From Bacteroidales bacterium (GTDB lineage Bacteria > Bacteroidota > Bacteroidia > Bacteroidales > Lentimicrobiaceae), in assembly GCA_016788045.1 (NCBI GenBank), contig JAEUTG010000043.1:186001-250000 (forward strand): a stretch of DNA of 64,000 nt. Reading direction: 5' to 3'. The notes beneath the pieces are model-generated. The model searched no databases. It saw only the letters and a list, made by a program, of their open reading frames with translations, and had not been told where the DNA came from. This document shows, one piece after another, positions 34,986 through 43,184 of this stretch; positions within the stretch are counted from its first letter, which is position 1; every line of letters begins with the position of its first letter. A program made the translations under genes and the position numbers.

Positions 34986-35634
34986 CCCAGTTGTTTACTT
35001 TCACATTTTTATAAGTGGTGATCTGATGAATTTCCTGACCTTCGGCGGTATACGAGAAATTCACAATTTCGGCGGGGAATTCAAATCCACCGATTTTGAT
35101 GTATTCAGTGAAAATCTGCTTGCCGATCATCTTTTTCGCGGCATCGTAAATGAGTACACCATACAAGCGGTTTTCCTTCACCGATATCTTTATGTCGCCG
35201 ATCAGCTTTGCATATTCTTTTTTCGGGGACCAGAGTGAAATCACCATATCTTCATCCCTGGTAACATTCTTCAGCTCATACATCGAATTTTTCAGTCCGT
35301 AGTCTTTCAGGTTGTTGTTAAGCGCGAGGTTAAACACCGAAAAATCAATATATCCGGGGATTACTGCTTTCTTTTCCGGTACATTGTCTTTGATGCGGTA
35401 CATCACTGTATCGTGGAAAAGCCAGATCTCCTTATCAGGAAACTTTACATTGTAAACAATCTTTTTCCGGGCTTTGTCGTAGTATACCTGTCCCATGGTC
35501 AGGCTGGATTTTCCGTCGGTGTGCTTTTCCTTCACCGAGAAATCAGCCCGGATGCGGTAATAGGCATCCCTCTGAGCCACTGAGTGAAGGGTGAATATGC
35601 AAGAAAGAAAAAACAGAAAGAGTATTCTTCTCAT
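34945..35634 (-). CDS. LolA-like exported protein
   Basis: 229 residues. Signal peptide MRRILFLFFLSCIFTLHSVAQ, then a beta-rich body: YYRIRADFSVKEKHTDGKSS, MGQVYYDKARKKIVYNVKFP, EIWLFHDTVMYRIKDN, VISLWSPKKEYAKLIGDI and ENRLYGVLIYDAAKKMIG. This is the half-barrel pattern of LolA/LolB-like lipid and lipoprotein carriers (the family often labelled outer membrane lipoprotein sorting protein). Predicted periplasmic, with a role in carrying a lipid or lipoprotein (inference). It is the first gene of the operon 35634 to 31877, with overlaps throughout. Confidence 0.78.
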   Translation of the reverse strand: MRRILFLFFLSCIFTLHSVAQRDAYYRIRADFSVKEKHTDGKSSLTMGQVYYDKARKKIVYNVKFPDKEIWLFHDTVMYRIKDNVPEKKAVIPGYIDFSVFNLALNNNLKDYGLKNSMYELKNVTRDEDMVISLWSPKKEYAKLIGDIKISVKENRLYGVLIYDAAKKMIGKQIFTEYIKIGGFEFPAEIVNFSYTAEGQEIHQITTYKNVKVNNWDENSFYNYPVPAL

Positions 35635-35761
35635 GAATTCAGATGCTTTGTTAAGTTTACAGATGCGTGATCAAACATAAGAATTATTCCCGGAACAGCC
35701 AGTTTAAACCGCTTTTGTTCAACTGTTATGATTGGCATGAAACACAGCCCCTGGTTTCAGA

Positions 35762-36208
35762 TCAGATGGAATAATTCCAGGTCCATGACAGGATCACTAC
35801 ATACCAGACCAGAATAACTGCCACTTCCACAGCAGTAGCAACGATGCAACCGTTGAGTGCCATGCGGGCCTGTTCCTTATTGTTGTCAGAAAGGATGTAA
35901 GCTGCGATAATACCGACTGGTCCCAGTACACAGCCCCACCAGAATCCGGGGATTCCCAGCGGGTCTTCCCCCCGGTCGTGAAATGGCTGGTTGTTGCTGA
36001 GAAAGTCTGGCGCGAGCATGCTGTTTTCTTCCATTTCAGCGATGTCAGGATAATTGTTGGATACAACCAGGGCTTCAAGGGCTGAAAGGGCTGAAAATTC
36101 TCTTTCAAGGGATTGATTGTCGAAGCTGAAATCTTCGCTTCCGGAAGCCATCAGAGCGGAAGAAATCAGCAGGGAGATCATCATTAAAAAGAAATATCTC
36201 AATTTCAT
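35762..36208 (-). CDS. Small membrane protein, tandem paralog A
   Basis: 148 residues. Signal peptide (MKLRYFFLMMISLLISSALMAS), an acidic helical region (about 25-80), then LGIPGFWWGCVLGPVGIIAAYILSDN and a second hydrophobic segment (CIVATAVEVAVILVWYVVIL). It is paralogous to the product at 36315-36749: both share LGIPGFWWGCVLG, a following valine/isoleucine-rich TM, an [S/T]DN[N/D] turn, and GCIV at the start of the last TM. The two central Cys (in WWGC and NGC) are conserved between the copies. Family known only from uncharacterised Bacteroidota membrane proteins. Function unknown. Confidence 0.8.
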   Translation of the reverse strand: MKLRYFFLMMISLLISSALMASGSEDFSFDNQSLEREFSALSALEALVVSNNYPDIAEMEENSMLAPDFLSNNQPFHDRGEDPLGIPGFWWGCVLGPVGIIAAYILSDNNKEQARMALNGCIVATAVEVAVILVWYVVILSWTWNYSI

Positions 36209-36230
36209 GGGTTTGAAGTTGATTCATGAG

Positions 36231-36274
36231 TTTAAAAAAGGGCATAAGCCAGCGAAACACTGTCTTATACCCTT
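36231..36274 (-). terminator. Terminator between the paralogs
   Basis: On the minus strand, AAGGGTATAAG and CTTATGCCCTT form an 11-bp stem with one G-T position, followed by TTTTTTAAAC. It lies past the stop at 36315 and before the ATG at 36208, so the two paralogs are probably separately transcribed or attenuated. Confidence 0.65.
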
Positions 36275-36314
36275 CAGAAGCCCGGATCGGAAAAGCCCGT
36301 TGCCGGAAAAAATT

Positions 36315-36749
36315 TTAAAGAACGTTATCCAGGATAACAAGGTAATAGATCAGGTAGAATCCAACCTGAAGCACTGTACCAACAATACAGCCGGTAAAGG
36401 CACTTTTTACTTCATCCCTGTCATTGTCCGTTACCAGATAAACTACCAGGATACCTACAATTCCCAGTACACAACCCCACCAGAAACCAGGGATCCCCAA
36501 TGCAGCCTCAGGCATCATGGTGCCCAGGTTCATACTGGCAAATTCTGCTCCGAGAAGATTGTTGTTTTTCATTTCAAACAACGACATAAAATTATTCTGC
36601 TCTACAGTCTGTTCAAGCCTGCTGAGGTCAGCAAATTCATCCTGAACCTGCTGACGGTCGAATTTAAAATCATCGGCTTCACCGGCCATCAGAGGCTGAA
36701 GGCTAACCAGCACCGAAATCAATGCAATAAGTAATACTTTAATTTTCAT
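36315..36749 (-). CDS. Small membrane protein, tandem paralog B
   Basis: 144 residues from the ATG at 36749, which starts a clean signal peptide (MKIKVLLIALISVLVSLQPLMAG); a longer frame to 36842 would pass through the promoter. Layout as in paralog A: acidic helix about 24-80, then LGIPGFWWGCVLGIVGILVV and YLVTDNDRDEVKSAFTGCIV with a last hydrophobic run GTVLQVGFYLIYYLVI. It has a full Bacteroidota promoter about 57 bases upstream. Differences from A lie mainly in the acidic helix. Function unknown. Confidence 0.82.
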   Translation of the reverse strand: MKIKVLLIALISVLVSLQPLMAGEADDFKFDRQQVQDEFADLSRLEQTVEQNNFMSLFEMKNNNLLGAEFASMNLGTMMPEAALGIPGFWWGCVLGIVGILVVYLVTDNDRDEVKSAFTGCIVGTVLQVGFYLIYYLVILDNVL

Positions 36750-36812
36750 AATGGTTGATTTAGGATTGTGAATATAACTCGGTTTTAATTTCTGACCAAT
36801 CATCCAATTCAG

Positions 36813-36843
36813 CAAATATAAAGCAAGAATAACACAAATCAAA
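36813..36843 (-). promoter_or_regulatory. Promoter of paralog B
   Basis: On the minus strand TTTG (complement of 36840-36843), 19 bp, then TATATTTG (complement of 36813-36820): both elements match the Bacteroidota consensus fully. The start would fall near 36806. Confidence 0.8.
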
Positions 36844-37014
36844 ACATTAACCGCGAATGCAGAAAATTTAACAATCCCAGCTGTTGTCGTGAAAAAAACA
36901 AGTACTGACTGATCAGGATCCTGAACTGAAGGAAAAAATGGGATGATCTGGAAATCAGTTTCTGAGCAGATAGATGCCTTCAGAAATTTCAGGAAATTCT
37001 TAAAGAAGCTGAAC

Positions 37015-37473
37015 TTATCTTACTACTTTCACTTCCACTGCATTGAGCCCTTTAGGCCCTCTTTCAGTTTTAAAAGTAACTTTATTGTTTTCCACCACCG
37101 GCTCTGTCAGTTGTCCGATGTGTACAAAAATGCTCTCCTGGGTCTGAAGATCTTTGATAAACCCAAAGCCTTTGGCATCGTTAAAAAAAGTAACAATGCC
37201 GGTGCGGAATTCTTCAGCCGCATCGGCAGCCTCTTTTTTTCTTACCCCGATTTCGATGTCCTCGGCTTTAACAACAGTCTTTTTAATTGCAGGATCGGGA
37301 GGGGTAGAGCTGATGTTTCCGTATTCATCAACATAAGCAATCATATTATCAAAACCGCTGCCACTGGCAGAATTGGCAGCCCTTTCAACCTTTCTGGCCT
37401 CTTTATCTTTCTTTTTCTTTAGTTTCTTCTTCTCGTTTTCCTGTTTATTCCATGATTGTTGTGATCTTGCCAT
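37015..37473 (-). CDS. Cold-shock domain protein with basic N-terminus
   Basis: 152 residues from the ATG at 37473; the longer frame to 37587 crosses the likely promoter. The N-terminus is a lysine-rich charged stretch (NEKKKLKKKKDKEARKVERA), then a linker, and a cold-shock domain at about 88-152: TGIVTFFNDAKGFGFIKD (RNP1, KGFGFI) and SIFVHIGQLTEPV (RNP2). It should bind single-stranded nucleic acid and act as RNA chaperone. Such basic-tailed CSD proteins are common in Bacteroidota. A TACTTTTG element at 37577-37584 on the minus strand would give a leader near 97 bases, typical for cold-shock messages. Confidence 0.93.
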   Translation of the reverse strand: MARSQQSWNKQENEKKKLKKKKDKEARKVERAANSASGSGFDNMIAYVDEYGNISSTPPDPAIKKTVVKAEDIEIGVRKKEAADAAEEFRTGIVTFFNDAKGFGFIKDLQTQESIFVHIGQLTEPVVENNKVTFKTERGPKGLNAVEVKVVR

Positions 37474-37576
37474 AGTTACCCTTTTCTTTGTTTTACTGCT
37501 TCTAGCAAAGTGAATAAATAGTTCTGCAAGTAATCTCTTAAAAAAGTCATGAAAAGCCCGGCAAAACCCTGAGCTG

Positions 37577-37584
37577 CAAAAGTA
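37577..37584 (-). promoter_or_regulatory. Likely -7 element of the cold-shock gene
   Basis: TACTTTTG on the minus strand fits TAnnTTTG fully; the -33 partner is not clear. The predicted leader is about 97 bases, long enough for the leader regulation known from cold-shock messages. Confidence 0.45.
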
Positions 37585-37908
37585 CATCTTTTAAAGATTG
37601 AAGTGACGAAAGTTGGCCTCGATGACGGACATTTACCTTCTGCCAGCCTGGATTGCCCCGTTTACGCAGCAATTAGACCCAACCATCCGGTTTTATCTGA
37701 GGTAGGAAAAACGTCGTCGGGGTTCCTTGACTGACTGCCTGATGGCTCTTGTTTTAGATGTTTTCGGTAAATGAATACCTGAATTATTCCCATGATACAG
37801 CATCATCCCGATCCCAAATCAGTGATCAGCGGGTGTTCAGAGCTCCTGACTCCGGAGGTCAGCACCTATCGGCTGACCCGGCTGCACAAGGTCCATGAAA
37901 ACGAATAC

Positions 37909-39297
37909 TTAATTATTCCGGTAAACCCTGTTTGCAACGATGTACTGATACGGTTGAAGAGCAACTGTATTGCCCTTTTCCAAAAAAGTCGCCCCGGAAG
38001 CAGCATCCCGGTAAAAGGTTCCGGAAACGGGCGGAAATGTAATGTTTACGACAGAATTCCTGACATTCACCATTACCAGTATCTCTTCCTGGTCGCTCGT
38101 TTTGGTGAACACACATACATCTTCGTATGGGTAACTCACCAGAGTCCCTTTTCTGGCAGCGTCGCTTCCGGTATAAAATTCCATCATCCACCGGTAGGCA
38201 GCCAGCATGTCGGGATTCTCGTTCCAGTTTACCGGGTTATTGGTAAAGAAGGGTAGTGTTGCTGCACGACCCACCTCCTGACTGCCATAAAACAGTGGAA
38301 CCCCGCCCATGTATACGGCAATCACAGAAGCCGCAAGGGCACCTTTTACACCTCCGAACAAGGTTACCGGGGTTGCATCCCAGGCCGATTCGTCGTGGTT
38401 TGTGGTAAACCGCAGTTTGTGTTTCCCTCCGGGAATGGCGCTGTACTCGCTTGTATGGGTGGTATAAAGCCCGCTGGCAGCCTGGCCCGAGAAGACCGAT
38501 TTCAGTTTACCGTAAAAATCCCAGGCATAGTTCATGCTGAAACCGGCGGTAAAATGGTCACTCCGGGCTCCTTCAGCAAGCATAATCACGTTTCTGCCCT
38601 GAATGCTGTTAAGCGAGTCAATCGCCTGTTTCCAGAAATCAAACGGAACCATATCGGCTGCATCACAACGATATCCATCGATGTTGGCATCCAGAATCCA
38701 GTACTTCAAGGCACTGATCATGGCCTTGCGCATATCGGGGGAATCAAAATTCAGGTCGGCAACATCCTCCCAGTTGGTTCCTGCAGGATGAATCACCTGT
38801 CCGTTTTCGCGGGTGTACCACGACTGATACTTCAGCCACGGATTGTCCCAGGATGTGTGGTTAGCCACCCAGTCGAGGATAACGGCCATGCCACGCTGAT
38901 GAGCTTCGGTAGTCAGATTTCGCAGATCGTCAAGGGTGCCGAATTCCGGGTTCACCCCGCGGTAATTTTTAACACAGTACGGGGAGTTGACCGAATTTAC
39001 CTGCCCGATCGGGAAAACCGGCATCAGCCAGATTACATTCACCCCCAGCGACCTGATGTGGTCGAGTTTCGCAATTACCCCGTTGAGGTTGGCCGGACTG
39101 AATGCCCTCAGGTTGACTTCATACATTACCACATCCTCCGTAACCGGAATATCCTGAAAGGGAGTGCCATACTGTGGCGGATCTTCAAGAATGAATTCAT
39201 TTCCTGATGGAACCGGATCGGGCTTTCCATTTTCCTCAGAACAGAAAGTCAAAAGAAACAGAACAGCGATGGCTGCCAGTATGCGAATGTGCGCCAT
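37909..39297 (-). CDS. GH13 alpha-amylase family lipoprotein
   Basis: 462 residues. Lipobox LLTFC (C19) indicates a lipoprotein. GH13 regions: MYEVNLRAFSPANLNGVIAK, ILDWVANHTSWD, nucleophile in GYRCDAAD (D212), acid/base in MLAEGARSD (E242), and TTNHDESAWD (D302). All three catalytic residues are present. The C-terminal beta domain is short (VMVNVRNSVVNITFP). The enzyme should act on alpha-glucans at the outer membrane or in the periplasm; the narrow family is not clear. It is a single gene, not next to SusC/SusD, so not part of a standard starch locus, but it could feed the phosphorylase locus at 9-16 kb. Confidence 0.93.
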   Translation of the reverse strand: MAHIRILAAIAVLFLLTFCSEENGKPDPVPSGNEFILEDPPQYGTPFQDIPVTEDVVMYEVNLRAFSPANLNGVIAKLDHIRSLGVNVIWLMPVFPIGQVNSVNSPYCVKNYRGVNPEFGTLDDLRNLTTEAHQRGMAVILDWVANHTSWDNPWLKYQSWYTRENGQVIHPAGTNWEDVADLNFDSPDMRKAMISALKYWILDANIDGYRCDAADMVPFDFWKQAIDSLNSIQGRNVIMLAEGARSDHFTAGFSMNYAWDFYGKLKSVFSGQAASGLYTTHTSEYSAIPGGKHKLRFTTNHDESAWDATPVTLFGGVKGALAASVIAVYMGGVPLFYGSQEVGRAATLPFFTNNPVNWNENPDMLAAYRWMMEFYTGSDAARKGTLVSYPYEDVCVFTKTSDQEEILVMVNVRNSVVNITFPPVSGTFYRDAASGATFLEKGNTVALQPYQYIVANRVYRNN

Positions 39298-39330
39298 AAA
39301 TATTTACTTAACTTAGTGAATCAATCAGGA

Positions 39331-39636
39331 TTATCCGGCCTGATCCCAGGCATCCAGTGCCGGTTGCAGGCAGGTAACCACCCCTTTCAGACCGCATACA
39401 CTCAGGGTAATCAGGATGGTATCCTTTACTTCATCGCGGGTGGCGCCCAGTTTTTTAGCCATGATCACATGAAAGTGAACGGCCGTGAAATCGCCCATAG
39501 AGGCCTTGATGCCAATGTACACCAGCTGCTTTGTTTTGGCATCCAGTCCTTTGGTAGATTTCAGGGATTCTATCAATCCGTCGAAAGCGCTGGCCACTTC
39601 AGGGGCCTCATGTTGAAATGTGTCGAGTGGGTTCAT
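39331..39636 (-). CDS. Carboxymuconolactone decarboxylase (CMD/AhpD-like) family protein
   Basis: 101 residues, cytoplasmic, all helical. The CMD fold is shown by LDAKTKQLVYIGIKASMGDF, HFHVIMAKKLGATRDEVKDT and a final helix. AhpD-type members carry a CxxC redox pair before the central His; here the place reads AVHFHV, so there is no CxxC. Cys residues occur only near the C-terminus (SVCG and VTCLQ). It therefore is not a standard peroxidase reductant partner. It lies 34 bp upstream of the amylase end in a minus-strand run. Function unknown. Confidence 0.85.
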   Translation of the reverse strand: MNPLDTFQHEAPEVASAFDGLIESLKSTKGLDAKTKQLVYIGIKASMGDFTAVHFHVIMAKKLGATRDEVKDTILITLSVCGLKGVVTCLQPALDAWDQAG

Positions 39637-39770
39637 AAAAATGGAGATGAGATCGGGAACGAAACACTCGTCCGTTGATACAAATTTATCCTCTTTCCGG
39701 TTTGAAAAAGCAGATCCGGAGAGTTATTTCTCTGAAATTTTTCGTAGCTCCAACCGGAGGTCCGGGCTAC

Positions 39771-39806
39771 AAAAAAAACGAAGGCAAACCAAAATCTGCC
39801 TCCGTT
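39771..39806 (-). terminator. Rho-independent terminator of the NlpE/META gene
   Basis: Minus strand: AACGGAGGCA pairs with TGCCTTCGTT (one G-T pair), followed by a run of eight T. It lies 20 bp past the stop at 39826. A second palindromic stretch (GTAGC...GCTAC with CCGGA/TCCGG inside) lies right after it at 39744-39770. Confidence 0.8.
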
Positions 39807-39825
39807 CAGGATCAAAGCCAATCTG

Positions 39826-40635
39826 CTATTTACCAATCTCCACAAACCTGGCCAATGGGGCCATGCGGGCTTTGTTGAGTTCCATCCTGTTTCCGTTTAC
39901 CGTATAATTATCGGCTGTTTCAAGCACTTTCAGCAACGCCTGTTCGGTGCTGAGGTTGGGACAGGCCATCAGGGTAGATCCCATTTTTGTAAAGGTGATC
40001 CGGTTCCCTGCCTTAAGTTCATAATTGCCAAAGAACCCGTTACAGCCTGCGAATCCATTTACCCTGGTTTCACGGGTATCAAGTTCAATATAATAATCCT
40101 TGCCACTGCCTGCTGGCTGCTCAACGGGTTTGCCGTTCAGTTCAACCAGTTTCCACTTTTTTCCGGTAAGGGAAGGGTCAAACACCTGTTCAGTCTTTTT
40201 AAGTATATACATCTCAGCCAGTTCCCCTTCAACAGCTTTGCCCTGCAAATCGAGCTGCATAACCTGATTCTCACCGACTTTGTAATAGGAAGGCGAACCG
40301 GTAATCCCCTGAAGCATCACCACCGAACCGGTATTGTCCCAGGTAAATTTGCCCGATTCCTCAAAGGCCTGATCGCTCTTACCTTTGTAAACCATCACCC
40401 GCTTAAAGGTTTTGTCCTTGTTCAATGTGAGGGTCGTGACGAGACCATCGCAATCGGCACAGGGCAAAACACCCTGATAAACGCCTGTCCAGTCGGGCGA
40501 ATCGGCACTGTTGTCGCCAATGACTATTTTCTGTGGCTGATCAGGTGTTACCACCGCAGCCTGCTTTTTTGTGGTGCTGCATCCCGTTGCCACGGCAATG
40601 GAAACTACCATAAAGAGAATTGCTGTCTTTTTCAT
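39826..40635 (-). CDS. NlpE-like/META-domain lipoprotein
   Basis: 269 residues. Lipoprotein signal with VATGC (C19). An NlpE N-terminal domain covers about 48-150: WTGVYQGVLPCADCDG with the CxxC pair C59 and C62. A META (HslJ-like) domain covers about 155-265: GKKWKLVELNGKPV, NGFAGCNGFFGNYEL and MACPNLSTEQALLKVLE. In E. coli NlpE senses envelope and copper stress, and HslJ is a heat-shock lipoprotein. The fused form is frequent in Bacteroidota. It should sit in the outer or inner membrane facing the periplasm. Its own promoter and terminator mark a single-gene unit. Confidence 0.93.
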   Translation of the reverse strand: MKKTAILFMVVSIAVATGCSTTKKQAAVVTPDQPQKIVIGDNSADSPDWTGVYQGVLPCADCDGLVTTLTLNKDKTFKRVMVYKGKSDQAFEESGKFTWDNTGSVVMLQGITGSPSYYKVGENQVMQLDLQGKAVEGELAEMYILKKTEQVFDPSLTGKKWKLVELNGKPVEQPAGSGKDYYIELDTRETRVNGFAGCNGFFGNYELKAGNRITFTKMGSTLMACPNLSTEQALLKVLETADNYTVNGNRMELNKARMAPLARFVEIGK

Positions 40636-40691
40636 AAACTGTGTTTTTAAGGGTTTACAGGGTTTGGTGAAATTGTTTTAACAGGCGCTTA

Positions 40692-40721
40692 CAAAGATCA
40701 AAGTTAACCAATTTGTCGCAA
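40692..40721 (-). promoter_or_regulatory. Likely promoter of the NlpE/META gene
   Basis: Minus strand TTG (complement of 40719-40721), 19 bp, then GATCTTTG (complement of 40692-40699), one base from TAnnTTTG. Confidence 0.5.
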
Positions 40722-40874
40722 TCCTGTTTCAGGGTATCTGCAACCCTGGTTTTTAAAATATTTTACAAAGACTGTGCCAGGCAACTCCTCAGCCTGGGTC
40801 TGCTTCGTACAATCTCACTTGATTATCAGCATAATATATTGATATATAATTCTTTATGCAATAGGATCATTGTA

Positions 40875-41945
40875 CTATCCGTGATTTGTAATAAGTTCGT
40901 TGTATAAAGAGATGTACCCGGCTGCACTCAGCTCCCAGGAAAAACGGTCAGCCTGCTTCTTCATGGCCTGCTTCCTCAGGGTGGCATTCCGGCTGAAATC
41001 GCTCAGGCCATTGATGATAACATCGTGCATAGAATCAATCTCACTGTTATCAAAATAATAGATGGTTTCACCCCCGATTTCGGGAAGGCTGGTATAGCGG
41101 GAAGAGAACACCGGGCAACCGGCCCTCATCGCTTCAGCAAGCGGCAGACCAAAGCCTTCGGCAATGGATGGGAACAGGAAAGCATCACAATTTGCGTATA
41201 ACCAGTTCTTTTCATCCTCGCTGATGGTACCTGGCAATACCACCTGCTTGTCCAGTCCCTGACTACTGATCAGGCTGATGATTTCCTTACCATACTCTGT
41301 GTTATAATTCCCGGCCAGTACCAGCTGATGATCCCGGAAATGCTTCATCAGCGGAAGCAGGGTATGGAACTGCTTGCTTCGCTTAAACACACCGATTGAG
41401 AAGAAATATTTCTCTGTCCCGAGGTATGCTGGACGGCTTGCTTTACTGGAAGTCTGAGAAGGAATGCCGTTGTAGATAACGCTGACATCCTTTCCCCGGA
41501 GGTTGATGTGCTTCTCAATTTCCTGCAGGGTGAAACGGGAAATGGTGGTGATCACTTGAGCCCTGTCAACGAGCTTCTGCAGCTTGTTCAGGTATCCCGT
41601 TGCTTTGCCGGGGGATTTTCCACTCATGAAGTTCAGGTCATGGATGGTAAGAATCATCGGGGTTTGCTCACCGGGAAGAAACGATGGAAATTGTTGGGTG
41701 CTGTGCCAGAAGGCATACGCGGGATTCAGTTGCGGGAAATAACGTTTTTGCAGGCCGGCTTTAACAAAGGTGATGTTTCCTTTTTCAATGAAACGATGAC
41801 TGGTTTCTCTTGAAGGAACCAGAAAATCAAGGTCCTCAGAGATCGGCTGTTTCATCAGTTCCCCGGCCAGATGATACGAAAACTGACCCAATCCGGAATA
41901 AAAATCCCCGATTTTGTAAATATCTACCAGCCCTTTTTTCGCCAT
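40875..41945 (-). CDS. GT4-type glycosyltransferase
   Basis: 356 residues, cytoplasmic GT-B fold. N-terminal part has GLGQFSYHLAGEL (glycine loop), HSTQQFPSFLP and MILTIHDLNFM. The C-terminal nucleotide-sugar domain holds YFFSIGVFKRSKQFHTLLPL, the GT4 stretch FLFPSIAEGFGLPLAEAMRA with the EX7E pair, and GCPVFSSRYTSLPE. It would transfer a hexose from a nucleotide sugar to lipid or a surface glycan. The acceptor is unknown; there is no polysaccharide cluster around. It diverges from the dus gene. Confidence 0.9.
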   Translation of the reverse strand: MAKKGLVDIYKIGDFYSGLGQFSYHLAGELMKQPISEDLDFLVPSRETSHRFIEKGNITFVKAGLQKRYFPQLNPAYAFWHSTQQFPSFLPGEQTPMILTIHDLNFMSGKSPGKATGYLNKLQKLVDRAQVITTISRFTLQEIEKHINLRGKDVSVIYNGIPSQTSSKASRPAYLGTEKYFFSIGVFKRSKQFHTLLPLMKHFRDHQLVLAGNYNTEYGKEIISLISSQGLDKQVVLPGTISEDEKNWLYANCDAFLFPSIAEGFGLPLAEAMRAGCPVFSSRYTSLPEIGGETIYYFDNSEIDSMHDVIINGLSDFSRNATLRKQAMKKQADRFSWELSAAGYISLYNELITNHG

Positions 41946-42176
41946 AGTTTTATCCTGAAAATCCTTGTCCGGTCACATGCAGCTCTGCATGCAATAAAGC
42001 AGAAGTCATGCAGCGGAGACAATCAGTCATCCATCCCGAAAACCGTTTCATCGTTCAAACCTATTAATTATTTTCCAGACTATCGATGAAAATCTGCTGT
42101 TTCGACAAATGGTTCTCTGCCGGCACAAACACACCCCGAACAGACCAACGGAGGATTTATTTAATTTCGCCGTTCC

Positions 42177-43184
42177 ATGGCTGAACTATCTGCTGTTTAC
42201 TTCGCCCCTTTTCAAGGCATTACCACGCACATCTTCAGGAAGGTGTATGCAAAACATTTCCAGGGGGTTGACAAACTGTACACGCCCTATTTTTCCAACT
42301 TTGAGCCCGGCCATGCCTTGTCAGCTGTTAAAATGCGGTCGCTGCAAAATCGGGCTGAATCAGGCATTGAAGTCGTACCGCAGGTATTGAGTAAAAGCGC
42401 GGAAGAGATTCTCTGGCTGGCACAGGTGTGTGAACAACTGGGCTTCAGGGAGCTGAACTGGAACCTCGGATGCCCTTACCCACAGGTTGCAAACAAGAAA
42501 CGGGGGTCGGGCATGTTGCCGTATCCCGGTATGGTTGATGCCATTCTTGAGCAGGTAATGAAATCTACAGGAATCCGGTTTTCGGTAAAATGCCGGCTGG
42601 GGTATTATTCAGCAGATGAGGCCGAAGCCCTGCTTCCGGTGTTCAACCGCTACCCGATCAGCGAGTTGACGATTCATCCGCGTATCGGCAAACAGCTATA
42701 CTCCGGGGAGGCTGATATGGAAGCCTTTGCCCGGATCTCAGAAGGCCTGACAATGCCACTGGCCTACAACGGGGATATATTCTCTGTTTCAGATTATTTC
42801 AGATTCAGAGCCATTTCACCCGAAACAACCACCCTCATGCTTGGCCGGGGACTGCTGCGCGATCCGTTTCTGGCCGGGTTGCTTAAAGGTATCGCTCAAC
42901 CTCAGAACCCGGGAGAGGTCATCAGGGAATTTACCGAAGAGCTTTATCAAAGCTACCGGTACGACCGAAACGACAACCCTTCGGTGCTGAATGCCCTGAA
43001 GGAATACTGGGCCTATCTGTCACTTTCGTTCGATGAACCGGTAAAGGTTTTCCGCAAGATCAGGAAATCGGGGAACTTTGCGGATTATGAGGAAGCCATC
43101 CGCTTGATTTTCAATGAATACCGATGGCTTGGCTCGATGCAGGCAACGCGTTTATCCGATCCGGACCGAAGTCATGGAAATTGA
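42177..43184 (+). CDS. tRNA-dihydrouridine synthase family protein
   Basis: 335 residues, cytoplasmic TIM barrel with FMN. Markers: VYFAPFQGITTHIFRKVYAK, the uridine-site motif NWNLGCPYPQVANKKRGSGM with the catalytic Cys (C99), IRFSVKCRLGY, LTIHPRIGKQLYSG and PLAYNGDIFSVSDY. The enzyme reduces uridine in tRNA to dihydrouridine. The first motif (APFQGIT in place of APMAGVT) and its size are closer to the DusC-like group, but I cannot assign the position in tRNA. Its last 33 bp overlap the convergent ygiD gene. Confidence 0.93.
   Translation: MAELSAVYFAPFQGITTHIFRKVYAKHFQGVDKLYTPYFSNFEPGHALSAVKMRSLQNRAESGIEVVPQVLSKSAEEILWLAQVCEQLGFRELNWNLGCPYPQVANKKRGSGMLPYPGMVDAILEQVMKSTGIRFSVKCRLGYYSADEAEALLPVFNRYPISELTIHPRIGKQLYSGEADMEAFARISEGLTMPLAYNGDIFSVSDYFRFRAISPETTTLMLGRGLLRDPFLAGLLKGIAQPQNPGEVIREFTEELYQSYRYDRNDNPSVLNALKEYWAYLSLSFDEPVKVFRKIRKSGNFADYEEAIRLIFNEYRWLGSMQATRLSDPDRSHGN

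Noticed and set aside
36117..36734. 205-codon plus-strand frame
   Set aside because: It runs antisense across the terminator and the two membrane protein paralogs; both minus-strand genes have signal peptides and conserved motifs.
38395..39207. 270-codon plus-strand frame
   Set aside because: It lies wholly opposite the GH13 amylase gene, whose catalytic motifs are intact; the product shows no family features.
39331..39636. AhpD alkylhydroperoxidase
   Set aside because: The CxxC redox motif required for AhpD activity is missing, so only the CMD family name is kept.
40713..40907. 64-codon plus-strand frame
   Set aside because: It overlaps the promoter region of the NlpE/META gene and the 3' end of the glycosyltransferase gene, and its product has no coherent features.
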